DNA of 64,000 nt from Prevotella sp. (lineage in GTDB: Bacteria > Bacteroidota > Bacteroidia > Bacteroidales > Bacteroidaceae), in the NCBI GenBank assembly GCA_017417465.1, contig JAFPZD010000160.1, positions 1 to 64,000 on the forward strand, in the 5' to 3' direction. The notes under the pieces were generated by a model. It ran no database searches. It was given only the letters and a program-made list of their open reading frames with translations, and was not told the origin of the DNA. Positions within the stretch are counted from its first letter, which is position 1. Each line of letters opens with the position of its first letter. Positions 7,601 through 15,874 of this stretch are shown here, one piece after another. The translations under genes and the position numbers were made by a program.

Positions 7601-7785
7601 TATTCTCGGTTTTTGCGATTTTATTCTCGGGTTTTACGATTCTATTCTCGGGTTTTGCGATTCTATTCTCGGGTTTTGCGATTTTATTCTCGGTGTTTAC
7701 GATCGTAAGTATGGTGTTTACGATTGCAAGTATGGTGTTTTCGTGTCGTAAGTATGGTGTTTTCGTGTCGTAAGTATGGTGTTTT
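7601..7785. repeat. 21-bp tandem repeat array
   Basis: Five units beginning TATTCTCGG at 7601, 7622, 7643, 7664 and 7685, then related units ending in GTAAGTATGGTG at 21-22-bp spacing. The short open frame across it is only a by-product of a period divisible by three. Confidence 0.85.
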
Positions 7786-7861
7786 CATGTCACTTCCCCC
7801 GTAGTTTTCATGTCAAACACAGCTTTTTTCTGATCAATCCAAAAAGTTAATGAAGGCATGA

Positions 7862-7945
7862 CTCCGAGATCTCTCTCACCTTTCTCCGAGATCTCTCTCA
7901 CCTTTCTCCGAGATGTCTCTCACCTTTCTCCGAGAGTCCCTGACC
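7862..7945. repeat. 22-bp tandem repeat array
   Basis: Units CTCCGAGATCTCTCTCACCT plus TT start at 7862, 7884, 7906 and 7928, the last diverging after CTCCGAGA. On the opposite strand they read CTCGGAGAAAGG, similar to the units at 58.58 kb. Confidence 0.9.
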
Positions 7946-8108
7946 CCATGCCACTTTTCTAACATACCACCACCACGGGAACCTCCAAAGCAAACCATTC
8001 ACCGTAACCGACTATAAACCAGTCGGTTGTCATGAATGTGAAGGTTTTTTATACAAGACATTACACCGTTGAATAGTTCGCCAGTGTAGCTCTGTTAGCA
8101 TACAAACA

Positions 8109-8149
8109 CAACAGCAGCTACACTCCGCATACGGATGTAGCTGCTGTTG
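8109..8149 (-). terminator. Terminator downstream of the 57-residue gene
   Basis: A perfect 14-bp inverted repeat (CAACAGCAGCTACA and its complement) around a 13-base loop, 48 bp past the stop of the small gene, ending the unit that starts at 11995. Confidence 0.75.
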
Positions 8150-8197
8150 CTATCACAAACAGGTGTCGGTACCTGTACTTGTTTAAATGATTAAGGA

Positions 8198-8371
8198 TTA
8201 GTCCTCGTCGTCCCAGACGTTACCTCTGCGGGAATCGGCTGAACCACCTCCAAAACTCTCACTGCTGGTTTCTACACCGTCGAGGCCAGTGACAGAAGTG
8301 ATGGAGTTTTGCATTAGATGCTGCATCTCAATCCTTGTCTCAGTGGTAATGGGCTTGATATATGTTTTCAT
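8198..8371 (-). CDS. Small 57-residue protein with C-terminal SRRGNVWDDED motif
   Basis: The frame begins MKTYIKPITTETRIEMQHL, continues through a serine- and glycine-rich middle (SSESFGGGSADS) and ends SRRGNVWDDED. It starts 36 bp after the stop of the 1195-residue secreted protein and is followed by a strong terminator, so it is the last gene of that unit. GGAAAT lies a suitable distance before the ATG. Small acidic-tailed proteins beginning MKTYIKP are, from memory, common and uncharacterised in Prevotella and Bacteroides. There is no signal peptide or membrane segment. The function is unknown; a secreted peptide precursor is one possibility. Confidence 0.75.
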   Translation of the reverse strand: MKTYIKPITTETRIEMQHLMQNSITSVTGLDGVETSSESFGGGSADSRRGNVWDDED

Positions 8372-8407
8372 TGTTATTTCCTGTTTTTTGATTAAACGAT
8401 TGCTTTC

Positions 8408-11400
8408 TTACTTCAGCACGACCTTCTTGCCGTTCTGGATGAACAGACCCTTCTGAGCGTTCTGCACACGCTGGCCCTGCAGGTTGTAGACGTTACCATT
8501 CTCCATCGTATCATTGCTGACACCCTCGATAGCGGTGGTCACACCGTCAACGACGAACTTCAGCGAGCGAGCGCCTTCTGTAGGCTCGACCTGAATGTAA
8601 GAACGATAGGGATTGATGGTGGCACCAGCAGTGCCAACAGGATAAATCGTGTTGTTACTCAGCACGTAGTTCTTTGCGCTGTTGTCAATGTTTACCTGAG
8701 TATAAGTGCCAATCAGCTTAACCCCGTTGGCTTCGGCATTCTGGGCAGCGGCAGCTGCAACCTCAACATTGCTCAGGCTAATCTCCGTAGCACCGGTGGT
8801 TGAACGCATCAGGAACGGAACATTAGCGGTACTGGCATTGGCGGTAGCGAAGGCCAGTTCACCAGTAGAAGCAGTATAGTCACTAAGTACAGCAATGTTA
8901 TCAACACCGCTCACTGCGAAAGGATAGACAGCAGTTGCCCACTTGCCAGCGCTCAGCGTGCGAGTGATCTTCACTGAGGGATAGGTGCCGGGGGCATAAG
9001 TGGGAACAGAACCGTCTGCGAACTCAATCTCAGTAGCTGAGAGTATTTGCATGTCAGCCCATGCAATCTGTTGCTGACCTTCATCTACCTTATTCATCGC
9101 TAGAACATAATTACCTGCCGTTGTGGAAACAAAGTATCCAGTGTAGTCATACCAATGCTCTGCATTTGTATTACCATCGTTAGTAGCAGGACGGAAACCA
9201 GGAGCCAAGGCAATTGTGTTGTTTTCTGGATCAGTCAGCACGATGTTGGTAGTTGGGTTGTTGCCCCATCCACAGTACTTGAATGTAATTTTATAAATCT
9301 TGCCGGCTTTGAGAGGCATAGTGTAGCCCGTGGTTTCACCATAAGTTGTATTGTACTTTGACATAATAGCAGTACCAATGGTTGTCATGGCTGCGTCACT
9401 CGTAGATATGGTATTCATGACACGAGTATTGTATCCAGTATTGGTCCAACCCAGCGGGTGAATGTAACCATCGGAAGCCTTGTCATCGGCTGTGTAGTCA
9501 GTCTTCCAAAGCACAGCGTTCACCTCAGCAGCATTGGCCGTCCATGTGGCATTCGTCAGAGCAGTAGTAGCTTCAACGACAAAAATGGCAGCAGTTGAAT
9601 TGGCAAGTGTTTCTTTAGCAGCAGCAAGTGCCTCAAGAGCAGTCACGTTGTTGTAAGGAGCATATTCCCCAGCTTCAAAACCAAGAGTATTATTTTCAGC
9701 GGCAGCGATAGCTTCGCTAAGAGCCGTAAGCTGTTCTGTTGTTGCTTCAACAACATCAGCAGTCTTCACGTATTTCACATTGCGGAAGGTTATCCAGCTT
9801 GCATTGGTGCTGGATACATTGAATTTGATATTCAACTTACCATCCACACCAATCATGCCTGTTGCCTCAAACTGGCCTTCATAGAAGCGAGTTTCGCCGA
9901 TGCGTGTTCCTACACAACCCACAGCAACACCGTCATTCAGCTGGAAAGTGACACCAGTAGGAGCATTAGAAGCGTCAACACTCGTGTTGATGCCGAGACA
10001 GACCGTAGCGGTCACCTTATACCCTTCACCAGGAGTGAAGCCGTTTAATGAAGCTGTCAGGACCTTATCAGCCAGAGTTGCATCATCACCAGTCCAATAC
10101 TCAATGCAAGGAGCTACAAAGTTAGGATTGCCCGAGTCCTGTATGGTTGACCATGTGTTAACATGATAAGTGCTCCAATCGCGTGGATTGACATCCCATG
10201 CGCTGATAAGGAAGTCATCAACGGCAGCAGTAGTACGCCAGCCAGTACCGAAGATAACACCATTAAGAGCATTAGCCTCTTCAGTTGTCATCGTCTCATC
10301 GTCGTATTTGCCTTGGGCTTCATCGACAAGACTTTTGAAAATATTGTAAGCGTCTGTAGTATAAACATTTGTGCCATCCATCAGGTTGTTAGCTTTGGTA
10401 AGTGCTGAAGCAGCAGCAGTGTAAGCCTCCACAGAACTCTGTGCGGCAGCAATAGCAGCCGAGGCAGCGTTGTAGTTGGCAACAGTCTTATTATTATTAT
10501 AGGCGTTAATTGCATCGGCCTGAGCAGCAGCTACAGTAGCATTCATCTTTCCTGTAACAGCCGTCACGTTAGGCAGACCAGCACTTACAAGCTCCAACCT
10601 AAAATTGTCTACGCAGAGCCAACTTGCATCGGCACCTGTACCAACACCTTCGAAACCAATAGTGATATCTGCGTTGTCATCGCATGCGAACTCAACGCTG
10701 TAATCAGCCTCAGAGTCTCCAATAGTAATAGCCTGCTCCACGCTTCCTGCATAAATCTTTGCAGAGGTGACATTACGAGCCTTGCTTTTTGCGGTAAGTT
10801 TATATACACCAGTTGGTATACCCGCTATGGTTTGGGAAACGCCCTTAGTTCCATTTGGCTGCCAACTTTCAGCATAGAAGCTGCCTGTCTTACCAAAACT
10901 TGTGTTGTCTTGAGTAGACATTCCATTATTGGTCCATCCTGTGAAAGAGCTTTCGAAGCTGGGATTGATGATAAGTCCCGTCCAGTTGCTACCTATGGTG
11001 GTCTGGGCTTTTACTGCTGTAGTTAAAGCTGTGGTTAGTTCTTTCTCAGCTTCAGCCAGAGTCTCGTAGGTACCGTTTTCATACTTAGCCTGTATGTTAG
11101 AGGCATCGTAAGCAGCCTTTCCTGCTGCGTCGAGAGCATCAGCGATTTCTGCATAGTTGCTTATGGCAGTGTTGATGTTACTATAGATGATGATAGATGC
11201 ATTGGCAGCATTTATGGCAGCATTGAGCTCACTCTCTGCAGCGGTAATCTGCTCCTTGGTGGTCCAAGCAGTCTGGTTGACATTGGCTTTTTCTTTCAAA
11301 GTGGCCAGCACCGTGGCATTCATGGGGCTATTATACAATCCTTCAGCCTGAGCTTTCTTAGTGTTAAAATCCTCGGTGAAGTCGGAAATCTCATACTTGT

Positions 11401-11995
11401 AGAGCGTAACAGGGCCGATGATACACCAAGAGCAGAAAGTGTCTATATAACCATGGAAGCCAATGGTAATTTCGCCTTCTTCGTCCATATCAAAGTCGAA
11501 TTGATTCTCGTAATTACCTGAAGCAAAACAACTTGCTGCTTTTGCAATGTCATTGCCATCAGTTACATTGTAGAAACCCGTAAAGCCTTCTAGATACTGA
11601 GTTTTTGTGCCAGCATAGATGTATGCTTTCTGTTGGCCCGTAGTTGGGTTGTCGTTGCCTTCACGATAGAAGCCATTAACTTTCAGACGATAGTAGCCTT
11701 GAGGTAAGGTTGTTGTTTGGGAGAAGTCGAAAGTGCGGGTGTTGCCGATATTTGTACCTGCATTGGCACTCCAATTAGAATAGAATTCAATAACATTAAC
11801 TGCCCCTGACGTGTTGTGGGCAGTGTAACCATCCCAAGTGTCATGACCAGGCTGTGTAGCATCAATAGTCCAACCTGTCAGAGCTGATAAGTTTCCATTT
11901 TGAAGATAAGTACTAGTCACGTCAGTACGTGCACTTGCAGTCAAACCACTCACCATAAATGCGGCCACTGCGAATAAGAGTTTTAGTTTTCTCAT
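8408..11995 (-). CDS. Large secreted multidomain protein with carbohydrate-binding-like modules and helical FIVAR-like linkers
   Basis: 1195 residues with a signal peptide (MRKLKLLFAVAAFMVSGLTASA). The protein alternates beta-rich modules resembling carbohydrate-binding domains with Ala-rich helical segments. Beta modules lie at about 25-205, 340-470, 590-750 and 835-1000, for example NGNLSALTGW and NPSFESSFTGWTNNG. The helical segments at about 210-330, 475-590 and 755-830 resemble FIVAR repeats. The C-terminus (VYNLQGQRVQNAQKG, then FIQNGKKVVLK) resembles the sorting domains of type IX secretion substrates. No catalytic motif is recognised. It is probably a cell-surface glycan-binding or adhesive protein. 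It has its own promoter and leads a two-gene unit with the 57-residue protein. Confidence 0.85.
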   Translation of the reverse strand: MRKLKLLFAVAAFMVSGLTASARTDVTSTYLQNGNLSALTGWTIDATQPGHDTWDGYTAHNTSGAVNVIEFYSNWSANAGTNIGNTRTFDFSQTTTLPQGYYRLKVNGFYREGNDNPTTGQQKAYIYAGTKTQYLEGFTGFYNVTDGNDIAKAASCFASGNYENQFDFDMDEEGEITIGFHGYIDTFCSWCIIGPVTLYKYEISDFTEDFNTKKAQAEGLYNSPMNATVLATLKEKANVNQTAWTTKEQITAAESELNAAINAANASIIIYSNINTAISNYAEIADALDAAGKAAYDASNIQAKYENGTYETLAEAEKELTTALTTAVKAQTTIGSNWTGLIINPSFESSFTGWTNNGMSTQDNTSFGKTGSFYAESWQPNGTKGVSQTIAGIPTGVYKLTAKSKARNVTSAKIYAGSVEQAITIGDSEADYSVEFACDDNADITIGFEGVGTGADASWLCVDNFRLELVSAGLPNVTAVTGKMNATVAAAQADAINAYNNNKTVANYNAASAAIAAAQSSVEAYTAAASALTKANNLMDGTNVYTTDAYNIFKSLVDEAQGKYDDETMTTEEANALNGVIFGTGWRTTAAVDDFLISAWDVNPRDWSTYHVNTWSTIQDSGNPNFVAPCIEYWTGDDATLADKVLTASLNGFTPGEGYKVTATVCLGINTSVDASNAPTGVTFQLNDGVAVGCVGTRIGETRFYEGQFEATGMIGVDGKLNIKFNVSSTNASWITFRNVKYVKTADVVEATTEQLTALSEAIAAAENNTLGFEAGEYAPYNNVTALEALAAAKETLANSTAAIFVVEATTALTNATWTANAAEVNAVLWKTDYTADDKASDGYIHPLGWTNTGYNTRVMNTISTSDAAMTTIGTAIMSKYNTTYGETTGYTMPLKAGKIYKITFKYCGWGNNPTTNIVLTDPENNTIALAPGFRPATNDGNTNAEHWYDYTGYFVSTTAGNYVLAMNKVDEGQQQIAWADMQILSATEIEFADGSVPTYAPGTYPSVKITRTLSAGKWATAVYPFAVSGVDNIAVLSDYTASTGELAFATANASTANVPFLMRSTTGATEISLSNVEVAAAAAQNAEANGVKLIGTYTQVNIDNSAKNYVLSNNTIYPVGTAGATINPYRSYIQVEPTEGARSLKFVVDGVTTAIEGVSNDTMENGNVYNLQGQRVQNAQKGLFIQNGKKVVLK

Positions 11996-12126
11996 TTGAA
12001 ATAGAGATTAAAAAGTTAGTAATTAATGTGAATTGTTGATTGATTTGTCTTAATGATGGGCCTGCCGAGGCAGGAATATGGTTGCCACCGTAATGGTGTA
12101 AAGAATACAATATTGGTAAGCGGGTG

Positions 12127-12157
12127 CAAAGGTACTAAGAAAAGGTATAGTAACCAA
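12127..12157 (-). promoter_or_regulatory. Promoter of the 1195-residue secreted protein gene
   Basis: Minus-strand TTG, 20 bp and TACCTTTG. It leaves a leader of about 125 bases containing the small palindrome CCTGCCGAGGCAGG. Confidence 0.75.
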
Positions 12158-12235
12158 GCAATTAGGGTATTATTTATGTTTTTTTATACAAACGTGGGGC
12201 GTGAGAATAGAATAGTGCTCACATTTATGGCCGCA

Positions 12236-15200
12236 TTATGATGGAAGTGGCGATGGGGTGTAGTCGTCGATGAGCTGGCGGAAGAGGGGGACGGAGCTGA
12301 GGAGCGAGGCGTTGCCGACCATGATCATCTGGCGGCGGGCTCGGGTGAGTGCGACGTTCAGCTTGCGGTCGATGGTGAGGCCGTCGTCGTCGAAGGTGTT
12401 GGCGGTGAGGAAGTCGAGCTGGTAGCGGTGTGAGACGGTGAAGGAGTAGATGATGACGTCGCGCTGCGAACCTTGGTAGCGCTCGACGGTGTCGATGGAG
12501 ACGTTGAGGAGATCGGGGATGCCGAGGGCTTCCAGCTCCTGACGGATGAGGGCTATCTGGTTGCGGTAGGGCACGATGACGCCGACGGTCTTCTCGGCAG
12601 AGAAGTTGTTGGCGTAGAAGCGGTGGATGCGCCGCAGCAGGTCGGCGACGAGTCGGGCCTCGGTAACGTTTTGAGTTGAAAAAGTTGGATTGGGAGTGGG
12701 AGGGGCGGAGTGGGGTGAGATGGAAGGCGTGTCGGTAGGAAGGAAGATGACACGACGCGACTGGAGCAGACGGTCGAGGGCGTCAGCGGCGGGGAGGTCG
12801 TAGTTGAGGGCGCCTTCCAGCTGGTGGCTGAGGCCAACGGCGGTGAGCTGCTCTTTGCGGTAGAAGGCGTGGGCGGGGAAGCGGGCAACGTCGGGGTGCA
12901 TGCGCCCCTGATGGGTGAGGGTACCGACGAACTGTGTGCGACCTTGGGACTGCTCCCAACGGAGGAGGCGTTCGAAGAGCGACTGACGACAGTCGGTAAG
13001 GGCAATGGCGCGGAGGAGGGGTTCGTCGACGACAGAGAGCTGTGGCGGCTGAGCAACGACGGCGGGCAACTGCTTGTGGTCGCCAACGAGAACGAAACGG
13101 TCGATGGCCGCCGAAGAGAGGATGCCGATGATGGAGGGCTCGAGGATCTGGGAGGCCTCGTCGACGATGCAGAGCGAGAAGTGCATAAGGGAGAGAACCT
13201 CGGGGCGCGCCTGGAGCATGGAGGTGGTGGAGACGATGCACCCCCCTTGGTCCCCCCGAAGGGGGGAAGAATTGCGGCGGAAAGTGGAGGGACACCCCCC
13301 TCGGTCCCCCCGAAGGGGGGAAGACTCACGGCGGAAAGCGTTGAGGGGTGAAGGATCGTGGGAAGAAGCAGGTGTGGAGGAGAGAGCGGCGTCTATGAGG
13401 TGGTCGCGGAAGCGTGGGTCACAGGAGGCAGGGTTGCCGATGCGGAGGAAGGGTAGGTCGGCATCGGCGAGCATGGCGCAGATCTCGTCGACGGCCCGGT
13501 TGGTGTAGGCGGTGAGGAGGATGTTGGAGGTTGAAGAGCTGAGCTCTTCGAGGACCATGAAGCGGAGTGCCATGGAGGTCTTACCGGTGCCGGGAGGTCC
13601 AATGAGAAGGAAGTAGTCGCGAGCCTGCTTCTGTCGCAGGACGATGTCGTCGTAGTGCGGGTGGTAGCTGCGAGTGAGGGTGAGCGAGGTGTCGGCGACG
13701 GGTGGTCGCTGTCCTAAGAGAAGGTTCCGGCGATGGGGGTCGGCGGTGATGAAGCGGAAGAGGCTTCGGATGTTGGACGATGTAGAGATATCGGAGGGCG
13801 TGTGCTCGACGGCCCATCGGGCGACGTTGTCGAGTGGGAAGATGTCGGCGTTCTGCTGGCCGTCGTTCAGGCGAACGACGAGGCTGTCGGTGGTGATGTC
13901 CTGCAGGACGCCTTTGTAGAGAATGCTGTGGCAGATGTCGGGTGTCGTCTGGTCGTAGCGGTAGAGGCATACCAAGTCGCCACGACGGAAGTTGAGGGAG
14001 GGGTGAGAATTGGGAATTGAGAATTGAGATTTGGGAGTTCTTGCGTCCCGTTGGTAGCAAGCGTCCTTCGGCCGAGCGGAGGATTGAGAATTGAGCGTAA
14101 TGAGGTCGTAGCCGCCGAGGGTCTGCGAGCGCTGACGGTCGGTGATGGTGAGATTGGCGACGATGTCGCCACGCTCGTGTTTCTGGTGGAGGGGCATCTG
14201 CCATAGATCGGCGGTGGCGTGGCTTTGCTCGTCCAAAGTGCCAAGCTTCTGACAAGCCTGTTCGCGGTAGACGAAGGTCATCATGCGTTCGAAGTAGGCC
14301 CGCTCCAGGGGAGTGATGGCTGTGAGCTGAGCAGAGAGGTGTGAGAGGCGGGGCTGGATGAAGCGGTGGAAGTAGGCATCGCGCTTCACATCTTTATATA
14401 TAATGTCGGCATTGAGGAGGGGCATGATGCGCGCGAAGCCGTCGCGGGCGATGAGCAGTTCGGTTGCAACAATCTGGTTACGCAGGCGGATGGCCTCAAG
14501 GAACAGTGTGCGGTAGTAGTTGACGATGAGCAGTCCCTGCTGTGGGGGGTAGCGAGAATAGAGCAGGCGGGTGTCGACGTAGGTGTTGTTAAGGCCGAAG
14601 TTGTAGCGTAGGACACCGTAGTAGAGCAGCAGCTGCACATAGTGGTCCTCACGCTGTAGGCCGTGGGCATCGTGGCTGAGGCGCTCAATCTTCATGTTGC
14701 GGCCGGCCTTCTGCTCGACGAGTAGGTGCAGGTCGTCGGTCATAAGGTCGACACGGCCCTGCAGACCGAGCTGTTCGCTAACAAAGGAGGGCTCGAGGAG
14801 GAAGTGGGACGGCGTGGAAGCGGGACGCGATGGAGAGGGGGTAAATGAAGAATCCCGAGATGTGAGGGCAGCGACAGCTTCGCGGATGTTGCTGACCTGG
14901 CGTTCGGCCTCAGCGCTGAACTTATCGGCATCGAAGTCGGGACAGGCAAGGAAGCGGAGGGCCTGCTCACGGTAGGAGCGCTGGAGAATGGTGTCGGTGG
15001 GCGTCGTGGGGTCGTGGATAAGCTCGTCGAGGGCAGCGCCGGCGAAGTTTCCCAAGAGGATGGCCTGTGTGGGTGGGGTCTCTTGGAGACGGTTGAGGGT
15101 GTAGAGCAGGGGGTGGTGGCCGTAGCCGGTGAAGCAGGTGGCAAGGGCTGAGATGTCGACGAGGAAGTCGGGCTCGACGACGATAAGGGTAGGGAGGAGG

Positions 15201-15874
15201 GACTGCGCCGATGTCGCAGCATACGAGGATGGTGGGTAAGAAGCGGCGAGGCGACAGTCGAGGAGGTTGAGCTGCATGCCCTTTCGGAGGATCTTGCGGA
15301 GGTAGGTGAGGTCGCGACCTTTCTCGGTGTTGCCGTAGTCGATGGTGAGTGGTCCGTCGTCGGAGTCGGCGGTGATGAAGTTGTCATCGAAGGATGAGAC
15401 GATGCATCTGACAGAAGTGGGAGGTGTGGCGTGAAAGGTTGGAGACGATAGGTGAGAGGAAGATGAAGAAGGTGTGAAAGGCGAAGGAAGGGGGACGTGG
15501 TAGATGGCGGCGATGAAGCGTGCAGTGGCAGAGACATCGCTGCGCCACTGCGCCGATGCCGCAGTGCATGGGGCAGAGTCAGATGTACCTCCCACTTGGT
15601 TTCCCTGAAGAGTAGAAGAATCGTTGCTGGAAGGGGGTTGGGGCCGTGCGGCGTGACGTCGGGCGGTTTGTATGGCGTAGCGGTCGACAGCACTTACGTG
15701 GTGTTGTCGGCAGAGCCAGTCGATTTGTGAGAAAAGGTTACCGAAGGCCGTGCCCTCATGGCGAAGGCCATGGCAGGCAAGTACCAGAAGCTGGTGCAAC
15801 TGATGGTAAGCCGTTTCGGATGGTGGCTCCGCAATCAGTTGCACACAGCTGTCGAGAAGTTCGTTGGCGTCCAT
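12236..15874 (-). CDS. Dna2-type PD-(D/E)XK nuclease / superfamily 1 helicase
   Basis: 1212 residues. The N-terminal half holds a RecB/Cas4-like nuclease motif (GRVDLMTDD then LLVEQKAGR, about residues 375-395). The C-terminal half is a UPF1/Dna2-like helicase: Walker A GPPGTGKTSMA, motif II DEASQI, motif III GDHKQLPAV, then QGRMHP, DTVERYQGSQRDV and LNVALTRARR. It probably processes DNA ends or flaps. The coding sequence carries several genomic repeats in frame: two palindromic copies giving FRRESSPLRGDRGG and FRRNSSPLRGDQGG before motif II, a degenerate copy near the N-terminus (STLQGNQVGG), and a second repeat family giving DACYQRDARTPKSQF. Its ATG overlaps the stop of the upstream GH43 gene (TAATG), implying translational coupling. 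Confidence 0.9.
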   Translation of the reverse strand: MDANELLDSCVQLIAEPPSETAYHQLHQLLVLACHGLRHEGTAFGNLFSQIDWLCRQHHVSAVDRYAIQTARRHAARPQPPSSNDSSTLQGNQVGGTSDSAPCTAASAQWRSDVSATARFIAAIYHVPLPSPFTPSSSSSHLSSPTFHATPPTSVRCIVSSFDDNFITADSDDGPLTIDYGNTEKGRDLTYLRKILRKGMQLNLLDCRLAASYPPSSYAATSAQSLLPTLIVVEPDFLVDISALATCFTGYGHHPLLYTLNRLQETPPTQAILLGNFAGAALDELIHDPTTPTDTILQRSYREQALRFLACPDFDADKFSAEAERQVSNIREAVAALTSRDSSFTPSPSRPASTPSHFLLEPSFVSEQLGLQGRVDLMTDDLHLLVEQKAGRNMKIERLSHDAHGLQREDHYVQLLLYYGVLRYNFGLNNTYVDTRLLYSRYPPQQGLLIVNYYRTLFLEAIRLRNQIVATELLIARDGFARIMPLLNADIIYKDVKRDAYFHRFIQPRLSHLSAQLTAITPLERAYFERMMTFVYREQACQKLGTLDEQSHATADLWQMPLHQKHERGDIVANLTITDRQRSQTLGGYDLITLNSQSSARPKDACYQRDARTPKSQFSIPNSHPSLNFRRGDLVCLYRYDQTTPDICHSILYKGVLQDITTDSLVVRLNDGQQNADIFPLDNVARWAVEHTPSDISTSSNIRSLFRFITADPHRRNLLLGQRPPVADTSLTLTRSYHPHYDDIVLRQKQARDYFLLIGPPGTGKTSMALRFMVLEELSSSTSNILLTAYTNRAVDEICAMLADADLPFLRIGNPASCDPRFRDHLIDAALSSTPASSHDPSPLNAFRRESSPLRGDRGGCPSTFRRNSSPLRGDQGGCIVSTTSMLQARPEVLSLMHFSLCIVDEASQILEPSIIGILSSAAIDRFVLVGDHKQLPAVVAQPPQLSVVDEPLLRAIALTDCRQSLFERLLRWEQSQGRTQFVGTLTHQGRMHPDVARFPAHAFYRKEQLTAVGLSHQLEGALNYDLPAADALDRLLQSRRVIFLPTDTPSISPHSAPPTPNPTFSTQNVTEARLVADLLRRIHRFYANNFSAEKTVGVIVPYRNQIALIRQELEALGIPDLLNVSIDTVERYQGSQRDVIIYSFTVSHRYQLDFLTANTFDDDGLTIDRKLNVALTRARRQMIMVGNASLLSSVPLFRQLIDDYTPSPLPS
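13239..13323 (-). repeat. Two direct copies of the palindromic repeat inside the helicase gene
   Basis: Copies at 13239-13269 and 13293-13323 (each with core TCCCCCCGAAGGGGGGAAG) are repeated at a 54-bp period together with GCGGCGGAAAG. The period is a multiple of three, and they encode two SSPLRGDxGG peptides between helicase motifs Ia and II. Confidence 0.9.
14038..14080 (-). repeat. Second dispersed repeat family (CTTGCGTCCC type) inside the helicase gene
   Basis: The segment CTTGCGTCCCGTTGGTAGCA plus AGCG and a short CTTCGGCCGAGCGG hairpin matches the intergenic copy at 18830-18872. It is bordered by ATTGAGAATTGAG-type microsatellite on both sides and stays in frame. Confidence 0.75.
15587..15623 (-). 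repeat. Degenerate palindromic repeat near the helicase N-terminus
   Basis: ACCTCCCACTTGGTTTCCCT followed by GAAGAGTAGAAG aligns with the 13.24-kb copy (CCCCCTTGGTCCCCCCGAAGGGGGGAAG) with substitutions. It encodes SSTLQGNQVGG, comparable to SSPLRGDQGG. Confidence 0.55.

Larger units (their letters stand above)
7404..8108. other. Gene-free intergenic stretch with several repeat blocks
   Basis: Together with the preceding 450 bp this makes about 1.2 kb without a gene. It holds a hairpin followed by T residues (7505-7557), two short tandem arrays (7601-7785 and 7862-7945) and a small hairpin, AACCGACT/AGTCGGTT, at 8006-8028. I found no RNA gene in it. Confidence 0.7.

Noticed and set aside
7588..7773. 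Repetitive 61-residue ILFSVF/ILFSGF peptide
   Set aside because: Open only because the tandem period of 21 is a multiple of three; there is no promoter or ribosome-binding context.
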